From NCBI RefSeq assembly GCF_006980715.1, contig NZ_SBHN01000001.1:434001-498000 (forward strand): a DNA stretch of 64,000 nt, in the 5' to 3' direction. The notes beneath the pieces were generated by a model. It was given only the letters and a program-made list of their open reading frames with translations. It had not been told where the DNA came from and did not search any database. The stretch comes from Telmatospirillum sp. J64-1. Its GTDB lineage: Bacteria; Pseudomonadota; Alphaproteobacteria; Rhodospirillales; Magnetospirillaceae. Shown one piece after another: positions 16,659-24,706 of the stretch. The position numbers and the translations under genes were made by a program. Every line of letters starts with the position of its first letter. The stretch's first letter is position 1.

Positions 16659-18149
16659 TTACATGGTGGGGAAGTTGAAGGCCGCCCCGGCGCGGATGCC
16701 GGTGGGCCAGCGGGAGGTGACGGTCTTCAGGCGGGTGTAGAAATGCACCCCTTCAGGCCCATAAATGCCGTGGCTACCGAAGGCGGAATTCTTCCAGCCG
16801 CCGAAGCTGTGAAAGGCCACGGGCACCGGGATCGGCACGTTCACGCCGACCATGCCGATCTTGATGCGGCTGACGAAATCGCGGGCGGCGTCGCCGTCGC
16901 GGGTGAAGAGGGCGGTGCCGTTGCCGAACGGATTCCTGTTGATGAGTGTGACGGCTTCCTCGTAAGAAGCGGCGCGGACGACGCTCAGCACCGGGCCGAA
17001 GATCTCTTCCTTGTAGATGGTCATGTCCGGCGAGACGCGGTCGAACAGCGTGCCGCCCAGGAAGAAGCCGTTCTCGTAGCCCTGCAACGAGAAGCCGCGT
17101 CCATCGACGACCAGTTCGGCCTTTTCACGCAGGCCGGCCTCGATATAGTCGGTGACCTTTTCCAGATGCTGCCGGGTGATCAGCGGGCCCATTTCGGCAT
17201 CGGGATCGGTGGAGGGGCCGATCTTCAAGGCGCGGACGCGCGGGGCCAGCTTCTCGACCAGCTTGTCGGCGGTTTCCTCGCCGACCGGAACCGCGACGGA
17301 GACGGCCATGCAGCGCTCGCCAGCCGAGCCGTAGCCCGCGCCCATCAGGGCGTCGGCGGCCTGGTCGAGATCGGCGTCGGGCAGGATCACCATGTGGTTC
17401 TTGGCGCCCCCCAGGGCCTGCACGCGCTTGCCATGCGCGGCACCGGTGGCATAGACGTATTGCGCGATCGGCGTCGAGCCGACGAAGGAGATCGCGGCGA
17501 TGTCGGGATGGGCGAGCAGCGCATCGACCACGGTCTTGCCGCCATGGACCACGGTCAGCGCGCCTTCCGGCACACCGGCTTCATGAGCCAGTTGCACGAT
17601 CAAGTTCGAGGCGGAAGGGTCGCGCTCGGAGGGCTTCAGGATGAAGCAATTGCCGCAGGCCAGGGCCATGGGGAACATCCACAGCGGCACCATGACCGGG
17701 AAGTTGAAGGGGGTGATTCCGGCCACCACGCCCAGCGCCTCGCGCCCGGCGAAGGTATCGATGGCGGGGCCGACATCGCGGGAATACTCGCCCTTCAGCA
17801 AATGGGGGATGCCGCAGGCGAACTCGACCACTTCCAGGCCGCGCTGAACCTCGCCCAGGGCATCGGGATGGGTCTTGCCGTGCTCGGCCGAGATCACCCG
17901 GGCGATACGGTCGGCATTCTCTTCCAGCAATTGCTTGTAGCGGAACATGATGCGCGCCCGCTTCATGGGCGGCGTGGCGGACCAGGCGGGAAAAGCGTCG
18001 AGGGCGGCGGCGACGGCGGCCTGCACCTCGGCTTCTCCGCCGGCAACAAGCCGCCCGGTCTGCTCGCCGGTTGCCGGATTATAAACGGGCGTGGCCTCGG
18101 CCGTGCCCTCCATCACCCAGCCGGGGATGATGTGGGAAATCTCGCTCAT
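16659..18149 (-). CDS. mmsA: CoA-acylating (methyl)malonate-semialdehyde dehydrogenase
   Basis: A 496-residue aldehyde dehydrogenase that converts malonate or methylmalonate semialdehyde to acetyl-CoA or propionyl-CoA with NAD and CoA. Diagnostic features are GITPFNFPVMVPLWM, ILKPSERDPSA and GERCMAVSVAVPVG with catalytic Cys280. It is the last gene of a minus-strand operon with two dehydrogenases and a TRAP system. In inositol catabolism it is called IolA, and the fused iolC nearby produces its substrate, so that role is more likely here than valine degradation. Confidence 0.94.
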   Translation of the reverse strand: MSEISHIIPGWVMEGTAEATPVYNPATGEQTGRLVAGGEAEVQAAVAAALDAFPAWSATPPMKRARIMFRYKQLLEENADRIARVISAEHGKTHPDALGEVQRGLEVVEFACGIPHLLKGEYSRDVGPAIDTFAGREALGVVAGITPFNFPVMVPLWMFPMALACGNCFILKPSERDPSASNLIVQLAHEAGVPEGALTVVHGGKTVVDALLAHPDIAAISFVGSTPIAQYVYATGAAHGKRVQALGGAKNHMVILPDADLDQAADALMGAGYGSAGERCMAVSVAVPVGEETADKLVEKLAPRVRALKIGPSTDPDAEMGPLITRQHLEKVTDYIEAGLREKAELVVDGRGFSLQGYENGFFLGGTLFDRVSPDMTIYKEEIFGPVLSVVRAASYEEAVTLINRNPFGNGTALFTRDGDAARDFVSRIKIGMVGVNVPIPVPVAFHSFGGWKNSAFGSHGIYGPEGVHFYTRLKTVTSRWPTGIRAGAAFNFPTM

Positions 18150-18224
18150 TTCGCTTTGCTCTCCTGATTGTCCACCACCGGATGAAGGCGGGCGGCGTTG
18201 GGGCCGCCCGCCCTCGAAGTCCGG

Positions 18225-19232
18225 TCAGCCACCGCTCTGGATGGCTTCTTCCATGATCTTCTGGGCCTGCTCGGCCCATTCGCGGCCGCCGATCGAGTCG
18301 TAGAAGCTCGGCCACAGGGCACGGGCGGCTTCCTGCCACTTCTCTTCGTCCTTCGGCGGGCCGACCAGGGTCATGCCGCGTTCGACCAGTTCCTTCTTGG
18401 CGGCTTCGGTTTCCTCATATGCCACCTGGCGCTGATAGTCGGCAGCTTCGCGGCCCGCACGGTTCAGGGCTTCCTGGATATCGGCCGGAAGACGCTGATA
18501 GACGCGCTCGCTGATGATCAGCGGGCCGGACCAGATCATGTAATGGATTTCGGTGATGTAGTTCTGCACCTCGTAGAATTTCGACGAGATGGAGGTGGTG
18601 TAGGGGTTTTCCTGGCCGTCGATGACGCGCTGCTGCAGGGCCGGGAAGACTTCGCTCCAGGCCATCGGAATGGGATCGATGCCCCAGGCCTTGAAGGTGT
18701 CGATGGCGATCTTGTTGGGCGAGACGCGGATCTTCAGGCCCTTCAGGTCTTCAAGCGTTTCCACCGGCTTGCGCGAGGTGGTCAGCACCCGGAAACCCTT
18801 CTCGAAATAGCCCAGCACGCGCACGCCCGCTTCCTTCACCAGGCGCTCGTTCAGCGGTTCCTGCAAGGCGTCCATGGCCGCCCAGGCCTGCTGGCTGGTG
18901 GTGAAGGCATAGGGCAGCATCATCACGCCGGCCGACGGGGCGAGCGGCACCAGATTGCCGGTATAGAGGATTTCCGTCTCGATGCTGCCCATGCGCACCG
19001 ACTGGGCGACTTCCTCTTCGCTGCCCAGCTGGTTGGCCGGGTAGATCTGCACCTGGACCCGGCCGTTGGTGTATTCGTTGACCAGTTCCTGGAACTTGAC
19101 CGCGCCCTTGTGGGTGGGGTTGGCCTCGTTGTCGCCGTGGGACAGGCGCAGCGTGTATTCGGCGGCCCAGGCGGCCGTGGTCGAGAATATCGCGGCGGCT
19201 GCCACCGCCCCGATCATGGCTTTCTTGAACAT
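18225..19232 (-). CDS. TRAP transporter periplasmic solute-binding protein (DctP family)
   Basis: A 335-residue secreted binding protein with a Sec signal peptide ending near AAWA (residue 23). The DctP fold motifs LRLSHGDNEANPTHKGA, LKGLKIRVSPNKIAI and VIDGQENPYTT are clear; the last is typical of the sugar-acid/carboxylate branch. In this operon the binding protein comes after the two permease genes rather than first, an unusual order. Its partners are the adjacent DctM and DctQ. The likely ligand is an aldonate-type acid handled by the two dehydrogenases upstream. Confidence 0.93.
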   Translation of the reverse strand: MFKKAMIGAVAAAAIFSTTAAWAAEYTLRLSHGDNEANPTHKGAVKFQELVNEYTNGRVQVQIYPANQLGSEEEVAQSVRMGSIETEILYTGNLVPLAPSAGVMMLPYAFTTSQQAWAAMDALQEPLNERLVKEAGVRVLGYFEKGFRVLTTSRKPVETLEDLKGLKIRVSPNKIAIDTFKAWGIDPIPMAWSEVFPALQQRVIDGQENPYTTSISSKFYEVQNYITEIHYMIWSGPLIISERVYQRLPADIQEALNRAGREAADYQRQVAYEETEAAKKELVERGMTLVGPPKDEEKWQEAARALWPSFYDSIGGREWAEQAQKIMEEAIQSGG

Positions 19233-19273
19233 CCTTTATCTCCTCACTCAGTTTTTCTTTTCGGTTCGCAGGG

Positions 19274-20566
19274 TCAGACGCCGTAGCCGAGCATTCGCGG
19301 CAGGGCCAGGGTCAGATCCGGGATGAAGGCGACCAGCAGCAGCACCACCGTTTCCGCGATGATGAAGGGAATGGATGCCTTGCTGACCTCTTCCACCGTG
19401 GAATCGCCGATCTCGCTGGCGACGAAGAGGTTCACCCCCAGAGGCGGCGTCGAATAGCCGATCTCGCAGGCGATGGTGAACATGATGCCGAACTGGATGG
19501 GATCGAGACCGACGCTGGTCGCCACCGGCAGAAGCAGGGGCGTCAGGATGATGATCTGCGTCAGCGTCTCCATCCACATGCCGATGAAGATCAGCATCAG
19601 CACGATCAGCAGGATCAGCAGCGTCGGATCGCCGACCGCGCCGATCAGGAAGCCCGACACCTGCTGGGGCACCTGGAACATGGACAGCAGGCGGCCGATG
19701 ATGCGCCCGGTGACCAGCACCAGCATGACCGTGCCGGTGATGCGCACGGAATAGATCATGCTGTCGATCAGGCCGTCGAGGCTGATCGAGCGATAGATGA
19801 AGATGCCGACGAACAGTGCATAGAAGACGGCCACCACCGAGGCCTCGGTCACCGTGAAGATGCCGAGATAGATGCCGCCCAGGATGATGACCGGGGCCAG
19901 CAGCGCCCAGATGGCTTCCCGCGCCTTTTGCAGGATGAGGCGCAGGCTGCGCGGTTCGGCGTCCAGGGCGCGATAGCCCTTGCGGCGGCTGATGATGGCG
20001 ACGGTGACATAAAGGGCCAGGGCCAGCAGGATGCCGGGCACCACGCCAGCCAGGAACAGAGCGGTGATCGAGGTTTCCGAGGTGATGCCGTAGATGATCA
20101 TGGGGATCGAGGGCGGAATCACCACACCGATGCCGCCTGCGCTGGAGGTGATGGCGCAGGAGAAGCCCTTGTTGTAGCGCTCCTTCATCATGGCCGGGAT
20201 CATGATCGACCCGATGGCGGCGGTGGTCGCCGGGCCCGATCCGGAGATGGCGGCGAACAGGGTGCAGGCGACGATGGTCACCGTCGCCAGCCCGCCCGGT
20301 GCCGGTCCGACCAGGACGCGCGAGAAGTTGATCAGGCGGGCGGTCAGGCCGCCTTTTTCCATCAAGGCGCCGGCCAGGATGAACATGGGCACGGCGATGA
20401 TGGTGAATTCGTTGACGGCGGTATAGGCGGTCTGCGCCAGATAGGACATGGGCAGGCCGGAGGCCATCATGCCGATGACGGCGGCCATGCCGATGGCGAT
20501 GGCCACGGGCGTGCCCAGCAGCAGGAAGCCGGTGAACGACAGGGCGAGAAGAAGTGTCACGTTCAT
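19274..20566 (-). CDS. TRAP transporter large permease (DctM family)
   Basis: A 430-residue permease with LFAAISGSGPATTAAIGSIM, GGIGVVIPPSIPMIIYG and STPPLGVNLFVASE motifs and about 12 hydrophobic helices. It follows dctQ by 10 bases and precedes dctP by 41. It belongs to the operon of the zinc and mannitol-type dehydrogenases. Confidence 0.95.
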   Translation of the reverse strand: MNVTLLLALSFTGFLLLGTPVAIAIGMAAVIGMMASGLPMSYLAQTAYTAVNEFTIIAVPMFILAGALMEKGGLTARLINFSRVLVGPAPGGLATVTIVACTLFAAISGSGPATTAAIGSIMIPAMMKERYNKGFSCAITSSAGGIGVVIPPSIPMIIYGITSETSITALFLAGVVPGILLALALYVTVAIISRRKGYRALDAEPRSLRLILQKAREAIWALLAPVIILGGIYLGIFTVTEASVVAVFYALFVGIFIYRSISLDGLIDSMIYSVRITGTVMLVLVTGRIIGRLLSMFQVPQQVSGFLIGAVGDPTLLILLIVLMLIFIGMWMETLTQIIILTPLLLPVATSVGLDPIQFGIMFTIACEIGYSTPPLGVNLFVASEIGDSTVEEVSKASIPFIIAETVVLLLVAFIPDLTLALPRMLGYGV

Positions 20567-20576
20567 GATGCTGCCC

Positions 20577-21149
20577 TCAATCGTTCAGGCGGCCGTCGGC
20601 GACGTCGACGGCATCGTCAGGGGCCCGCCAGCGGCGCCACATGCACTGGATGATGCGAACCGACATCAGGGCGAAACCAAGGGGGACGATCATCTGGACC
20701 CAGGCGAGGTTGATGCCCGTGGTCTGCGAGATGAAGGGGAAGTCGAACATCGAGGCGACGAATTCCGCGCCGTACCAGACGACCACGCCGTTGAAGACCA
20801 GCCATACCAGGTCGGCGAGGGTCAGCATGACCTTCTGCCAGAAGGGCGGCATCAGGCCGATATGCAGCGACACCCGGATATGGCGGTCCTTTTCGGCGGC
20901 GATGATGAAGCCGAAATAGACCGCCCAGACGAAGGCGAAGCGCGCCACTTCCTCGAGCCAGCTCAGGGACTGGTTCATGATGAAGCGCAATCCCACCTGC
21001 CAGCCCAGCAGCGCCACCACGACGGTCATCAGCAAAGCGCCCAGCCATTCCTCGATGGTCCGGCTGCGGATCCATTCCGTCATCGACGTCTTCTTCTTGT
21101 CCTCGAGGCCCGCTTCGAGGCGGGCCGGGTTCTGCGCGCCTTCACCCAT
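20577..21149 (-). CDS. TRAP transporter small permease (DctQ family)
   Basis: A 190-residue protein with four membrane segments after a charged N-terminus. WLEEVARFAFVWAVYFGF is a typical DctQ second-helix segment. I chose the ATG preceded by GGGAGGTGTTC; it overlaps the end of the dehydrogenase gene by 8 bases, so translation is coupled. An in-frame ATG two codons earlier is inside that site. Confidence 0.9.
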   Translation of the reverse strand: MGEGAQNPARLEAGLEDKKKTSMTEWIRSRTIEEWLGALLMTVVVALLGWQVGLRFIMNQSLSWLEEVARFAFVWAVYFGFIIAAEKDRHIRVSLHIGLMPPFWQKVMLTLADLVWLVFNGVVVWYGAEFVASMFDFPFISQTTGINLAWVQMIVPLGFALMSVRIIQCMWRRWRAPDDAVDVADGRLND

Positions 21150-22617
21150 GAACACCTCCCGCCATCCGGCTTTCCGCCGCGAGCAGGCCCGCGAGCAGGT
21201 CGCGCGGCGTCTGCTTCTGCAGGGCCGCCAGTATTTCCGCCGTCAAAGACCGGAAGGCGCCGTTCTCGCGCAATTCCTCGGGGAAGACGTCCAGGGCCAG
21301 GAAGCCTTCGACCTGCGCCTGCGGTCGGTCGGCATGGGTCGCGCGGATCTGCGCACAGACGGAAGCCAGCGGGTCATGGACCGGAACGGGGCTGCCGTCG
21401 CGGGCGACGCCGCCGACATATTGCATCCAGGCCGCCAGGGTCAGGGCATGCAGCTCGACCGCTTCTCCCGTCCGCAGCAGATCGGCCGTGGAATCGGACA
21501 GGCGCTGCCGCACCTTGAAGGAGGAATCCGTGCCGATCTGTTCCAGGGGATGATGGATGGTCGGGTTGCGCAGACGTTGCAGCGACACGGCGATATAGGA
21601 CTCCAGGTCCTCGCCCGGCGGACAGCGCAGGGTCTTGGCCTGGGCCTGCATGAAGCGCAGCGCGTATTCCGACAGCACCGGATCGGCGGAGGCTTCCGCG
21701 CTGGTGCGGAAACCGGACAGCCAGCCGACATGGGCGAGCGCCGTCTGCACGCCGTTGAGGATGCGGTGCTTCATCAGCTCGAAGGCTTCCACGTCGTCCG
21801 TGACCTGCACGCCGACCCGTTCCAGCGGCGGGCGGGGGCCGGTGAAGGCATCCTCGATCACCCATTGGCGGAACGGCTCGGTCACCACGCCCAGGGCATC
21901 GAAGCATCCGGCGGCTTCGGCAAGCAGGGCGCGGGCCTCGTCGTTCATGGCCGGGACGATGCGATCAACCATGGAACAGGGGAAGGTGACGGAATCCTTG
22001 ATCCAGTCGGCCAGGCCGGTGTCGATTCGCCGGGCATAGTCCAGCACCACGCCGCGCAGCAGGCGTCCGTTGGCCGGGATGTTGTCGCAGCTGGCGACGG
22101 TCAGGCCCGGCAGGCCGGCGGCACGGCGGCGGCGCAGGGCTTCGACCAGATAGCCGATGGCGGTGCAGGCACCGCCGCCCTTCGCGACATCCGCCGCAAT
22201 GGCCGAATTCATGTCCAGGCGCGTGGTGCCGGGGACATGGCAATAGCCCTTTTCGGTGATGGTCAGCGTCACCAGCGCCATGGCCGGGTCCGCCAGCAGG
22301 TCGAGACCGTTGCCGGAATTCGGGTCCTGCCGGTAATGGACCGCGCGCAGGCTGGACACCGCGCGCGCTTCGGCGCCCTGGCCGTCCCGCGCCAGCACGG
22401 CATAGCTGCCCTTCTGCGCTGCATGGGCGCCGGTCAGGTCGGGGGGAAGAACGTTCAGCCCGGTAATGCCCCAGGCGGTTTCGCCGCTGCGCAAGAGATC
22501 GTCGGCGTAAACGGCCTGATGTCCGCGATGGAAGGCGCCCGTCCCGAGATGCAGGATTCCCGAGCAGATGGCGCCGACATCATAGCCGAGGTCGAGACGT
22601 CCGAAGGTCGCCGTCAT
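21142..22617 (-). CDS. Mannitol dehydrogenase-family oxidoreductase (fructuronate reductase-like)
   Basis: A 491-residue NAD(P)-dependent polyol/uronate dehydrogenase of the long-chain mannitol dehydrogenase family. The N-terminal Rossmann region has ILHLGTGAFHRGHQAVY, followed by TITEKGY and SCDNIPANG, as in UxuB/MtlK-type enzymes. The active-site helix reads KHRILNGVQTALA, with Lys283 and Asn288 conserved. The position usually occupied by the third catalytic residue (His, as in LNGSH) is Gln291. Family members oxidise or reduce C2/C5 carbinols of mannitol, fructuronate or tagaturonate. Here it sits between an idonate-type dehydrogenase and a TRAP system, so an aldonate or keto-aldonate is the likely substrate. 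Confidence 0.88.
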   Translation of the reverse strand: MTATFGRLDLGYDVGAICSGILHLGTGAFHRGHQAVYADDLLRSGETAWGITGLNVLPPDLTGAHAAQKGSYAVLARDGQGAEARAVSSLRAVHYRQDPNSGNGLDLLADPAMALVTLTITEKGYCHVPGTTRLDMNSAIAADVAKGGGACTAIGYLVEALRRRRAAGLPGLTVASCDNIPANGRLLRGVVLDYARRIDTGLADWIKDSVTFPCSMVDRIVPAMNDEARALLAEAAGCFDALGVVTEPFRQWVIEDAFTGPRPPLERVGVQVTDDVEAFELMKHRILNGVQTALAHVGWLSGFRTSAEASADPVLSEYALRFMQAQAKTLRCPPGEDLESYIAVSLQRLRNPTIHHPLEQIGTDSSFKVRQRLSDSTADLLRTGEAVELHALTLAAWMQYVGGVARDGSPVPVHDPLASVCAQIRATHADRPQAQVEGFLALDVFPEELRENGAFRSLTAEILAALQKQTPRDLLAGLLAAESRMAGGVHG

Positions 22618-22637
22618 GATGCGGTTCCTCCGTTGTC

Positions 22638-23669
22638 CTAGAAATGGATCAGGACTTTGAGGCTGCGGTTCCGGTCGGCCGCCACCTCGAAAGCCTCGTC
22701 GAGCCGGTCCACGGGATAATCGCCCGTGACCACCCAGCTCAGGTCCACCTTGCCTTCGACGATCTCGGCGACGGCATCGTTGAATTCGTCTTCGAAGCGA
22801 TAGGCCCCGACCAGGTCCAGTTCCTTGGTCAGCAGGCCGTTGATGGACAGGCGGCCACTGGGCGGCAGGAAGCCGACCTGGACGATGCGTCCGCCGGGGG
22901 CAGCCGCCTGGACGGCCATCTCCAGGCCTGCGGAAGCACCCGAGGCCTCGATGGCGACATCAATGTCCTTGGCGTCGGTCAGCGCCGCCACGGCCTCGGC
23001 CTCGGTGGCGACATTGATCACCTGATCGGCGACCATTTCGCGGACGCGGCGCAGCGGCGCGTCGGTGATGTCGGTCACCACGATCTCGGCCGCGCCGGCG
23101 CGGCGGGCGGCGATGGCGATCAGCGTGCCGATGGTGCCGGCGCCGGTGACCAGCACCTTGCGGCCGGTCAGGTCGCCGCCCCGGCGCACGGCATGCAGGG
23201 CGATGGCATAAGGCTCGGCCAGGGCGGCGAGGCGCAGGTCGGCCTGGGCGGGAATCTTGACGCATTGGCGGCGATGGACCACCGGCCGTTCGACGAAGCC
23301 GCCATTCTGGTGCGGGCGCTTGGCGGCGCTGCCGAGATAGCGCATGTTCTGGCACAGATTGGTGCGGCCGGACCGGCAATAGCGGCATTCGCCACAATGG
23401 AGCGAGGGATTGACCACCACCTGCTCGCCCGGCTGCAGGTCGGTGACGGCCGAGCCCACTTCCAGCACGCGTCCCGAGAATTCATGGCCCAGGACCATCG
23501 GGTCCCGTACGATGGAATCCCCGACCCGTCCTTCGGCGACATAATGCAGGTCAGAGCCGCAAATCCCGCCATATCCGAAGGAAAGGCGCACCTGTTCCGG
23601 TTCCAGATCCGTCTCGGGCCGATCCTCGACGCGCAGATCCTTGGCTGCGTGAATGACGCATGCTCGCAT
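22638..23669 (-). CDS. Zinc-dependent alcohol dehydrogenase, L-idonate 5-dehydrogenase-like
   Basis: A 343-residue medium-chain dehydrogenase. Catalytic zinc ligands are Cys37 (GGICGSDLHY) and His62-Glu63 (GHEFSG); the structural zinc has Cys92, 95, 98 and 106. The NAD motif is VTGAGTIGTLIAIAARRAG. Overall features resemble IdnD, which oxidises C5 of L-idonate to give 5-ketogluconate, and sorbitol dehydrogenases. It is the first gene of the minus-strand operon, divergent from the RpiR regulator. Substrate assignment is by resemblance and context only. Confidence 0.85.
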   Translation of the reverse strand: MRACVIHAAKDLRVEDRPETDLEPEQVRLSFGYGGICGSDLHYVAEGRVGDSIVRDPMVLGHEFSGRVLEVGSAVTDLQPGEQVVVNPSLHCGECRYCRSGRTNLCQNMRYLGSAAKRPHQNGGFVERPVVHRRQCVKIPAQADLRLAALAEPYAIALHAVRRGGDLTGRKVLVTGAGTIGTLIAIAARRAGAAEIVVTDITDAPLRRVREMVADQVINVATEAEAVAALTDAKDIDVAIEASGASAGLEMAVQAAAPGGRIVQVGFLPPSGRLSINGLLTKELDLVGAYRFEDEFNDAVAEIVEGKVDLSWVVTGDYPVDRLDEAFEVAADRNRSLKVLIHF

Positions 23670-23715
23670 GGTCGTTTCCCATCCCAGTTTTTTACGTTTG
23701 GCCTTGATGGCGATG

Positions 23716-23739
23716 AAATTGGAACATACAATCCAATTT
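23716..23739. promoter_or_regulatory. Putative RpiR operator (inverted repeat)
   Basis: AAATTGGA (23716-23723) and TCCAATTT (23732-23739) form a perfect 8-base inverted repeat with an 8-base spacer. It lies in an AT-rich gap between the divergent dehydrogenase and rpiR genes, 47 and 77 bases from their starts. RpiR-type IolR regulators of rhizobia bind GGAA/TTCC-type dyads, which this resembles. Confidence 0.55.
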
Positions 23740-23815
23740 GCTTCAAGAATGAAATTTTTCTTCTAAAGTGGCATCGCTCCCCGGCAAGAGGGGACAGGAA
23801 CAAAAGGGATTGAAG

Positions 23816-24670
23816 GTGGCCGAAGAGAACGAAACCTGCGAACACCCCGGCGCGGCGCCCGGTAATTTCGAGGCGCTGAAGCAGGTGATCGGCGCGCAAT
23901 ATGACGGATTGAGCAAGCGGCTGAAGCAGATCGCGGATTTCGCCCTGTCCAATCCCAATGCCATGGCCTTCAAGACCGTGGCCGAGATCGGCGCGGAAAT
24001 CGAGGTCGCCCCCTCGGCCCTGATCCGCTTCGCCAAGGCGCTGGGCTATAGCGGCTTCAGCGAATTGCAGGCGGTGTTCCAGGAACGCCTGTCCGGCTTG
24101 GCGCCGAGCTATCGCGACCGCATCCGCCACCTCAAGAGCGATGAGGCCTCGGCCCAGCCGCTTTCCCTGATGGCGCGCTTCACCGAAGGCGCCATCGAGG
24201 CCCTGCGTCATCTGCAGGAGGAAACGCCGGCCGAGCATATCGAACGGGCCGCCGAGATCATGGCGAGCAGCCGCATGATCCATGTGGTGGCCAACCGCCG
24301 GACCTTTCCGGCCGCTTTCTACCTGTCCTACAACCTCAACCGCCTGGAAGTGCCGACGCATCTTCTCGACGGGGTGGGCGGCACGCTGAACGAGCAGACG
24401 GCCTTGATCGGGCCGCAGGACTGCCTGGTCGCCTTCTCGTTCAGGCCTTATGCCAAGGAAACCCTGGCCGTCGTCGAGAAGGCCCGCGCCATCGGCGCCT
24501 CGGTCATCACCATCACCGATTCGGCGCGCCATCCCTTCGCCGCCGTGGATATCTGTTTCGAAGTGGCGGAAGCCAGCGTGACCAGCTTCCGTTCCCTCAA
24601 TGCAACCATGTCGTTGGCCCTCATCCTTGCCATCCGCACCGGCCAACGGTGCGAGACCTCCGAGGATTGA
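23816..24670 (+). CDS. MurR/RpiR-family transcriptional regulator
   Basis: A 284-residue regulator with an N-terminal helix-turn-helix (VAEIGAEIEVAPSALIRFAK, about residues 60-80) and a C-terminal SIS sugar-phosphate domain (ITITDSARHPFAAVDICFEV). I chose a GTG start preceded by AAAAGGGA; the frame extends upstream to another GTG without a ribosome-binding site. IolR of several alphaproteobacteria belongs to this family and responds to inositol-pathway phospho-intermediates. Its position between the dehydrogenase operon and iolC fits that role. Confidence 0.9.
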   Translation: MAEENETCEHPGAAPGNFEALKQVIGAQYDGLSKRLKQIADFALSNPNAMAFKTVAEIGAEIEVAPSALIRFAKALGYSGFSELQAVFQERLSGLAPSYRDRIRHLKSDEASAQPLSLMARFTEGAIEALRHLQEETPAEHIERAAEIMASSRMIHVVANRRTFPAAFYLSYNLNRLEVPTHLLDGVGGTLNEQTALIGPQDCLVAFSFRPYAKETLAVVEKARAIGASVITITDSARHPFAAVDICFEVAEASVTSFRSLNATMSLALILAIRTGQRCETSED

Positions 24671-24706
24671 CGCGGGCAAGTCCTAACAACATCAGGAAAC
24701 GTCATA

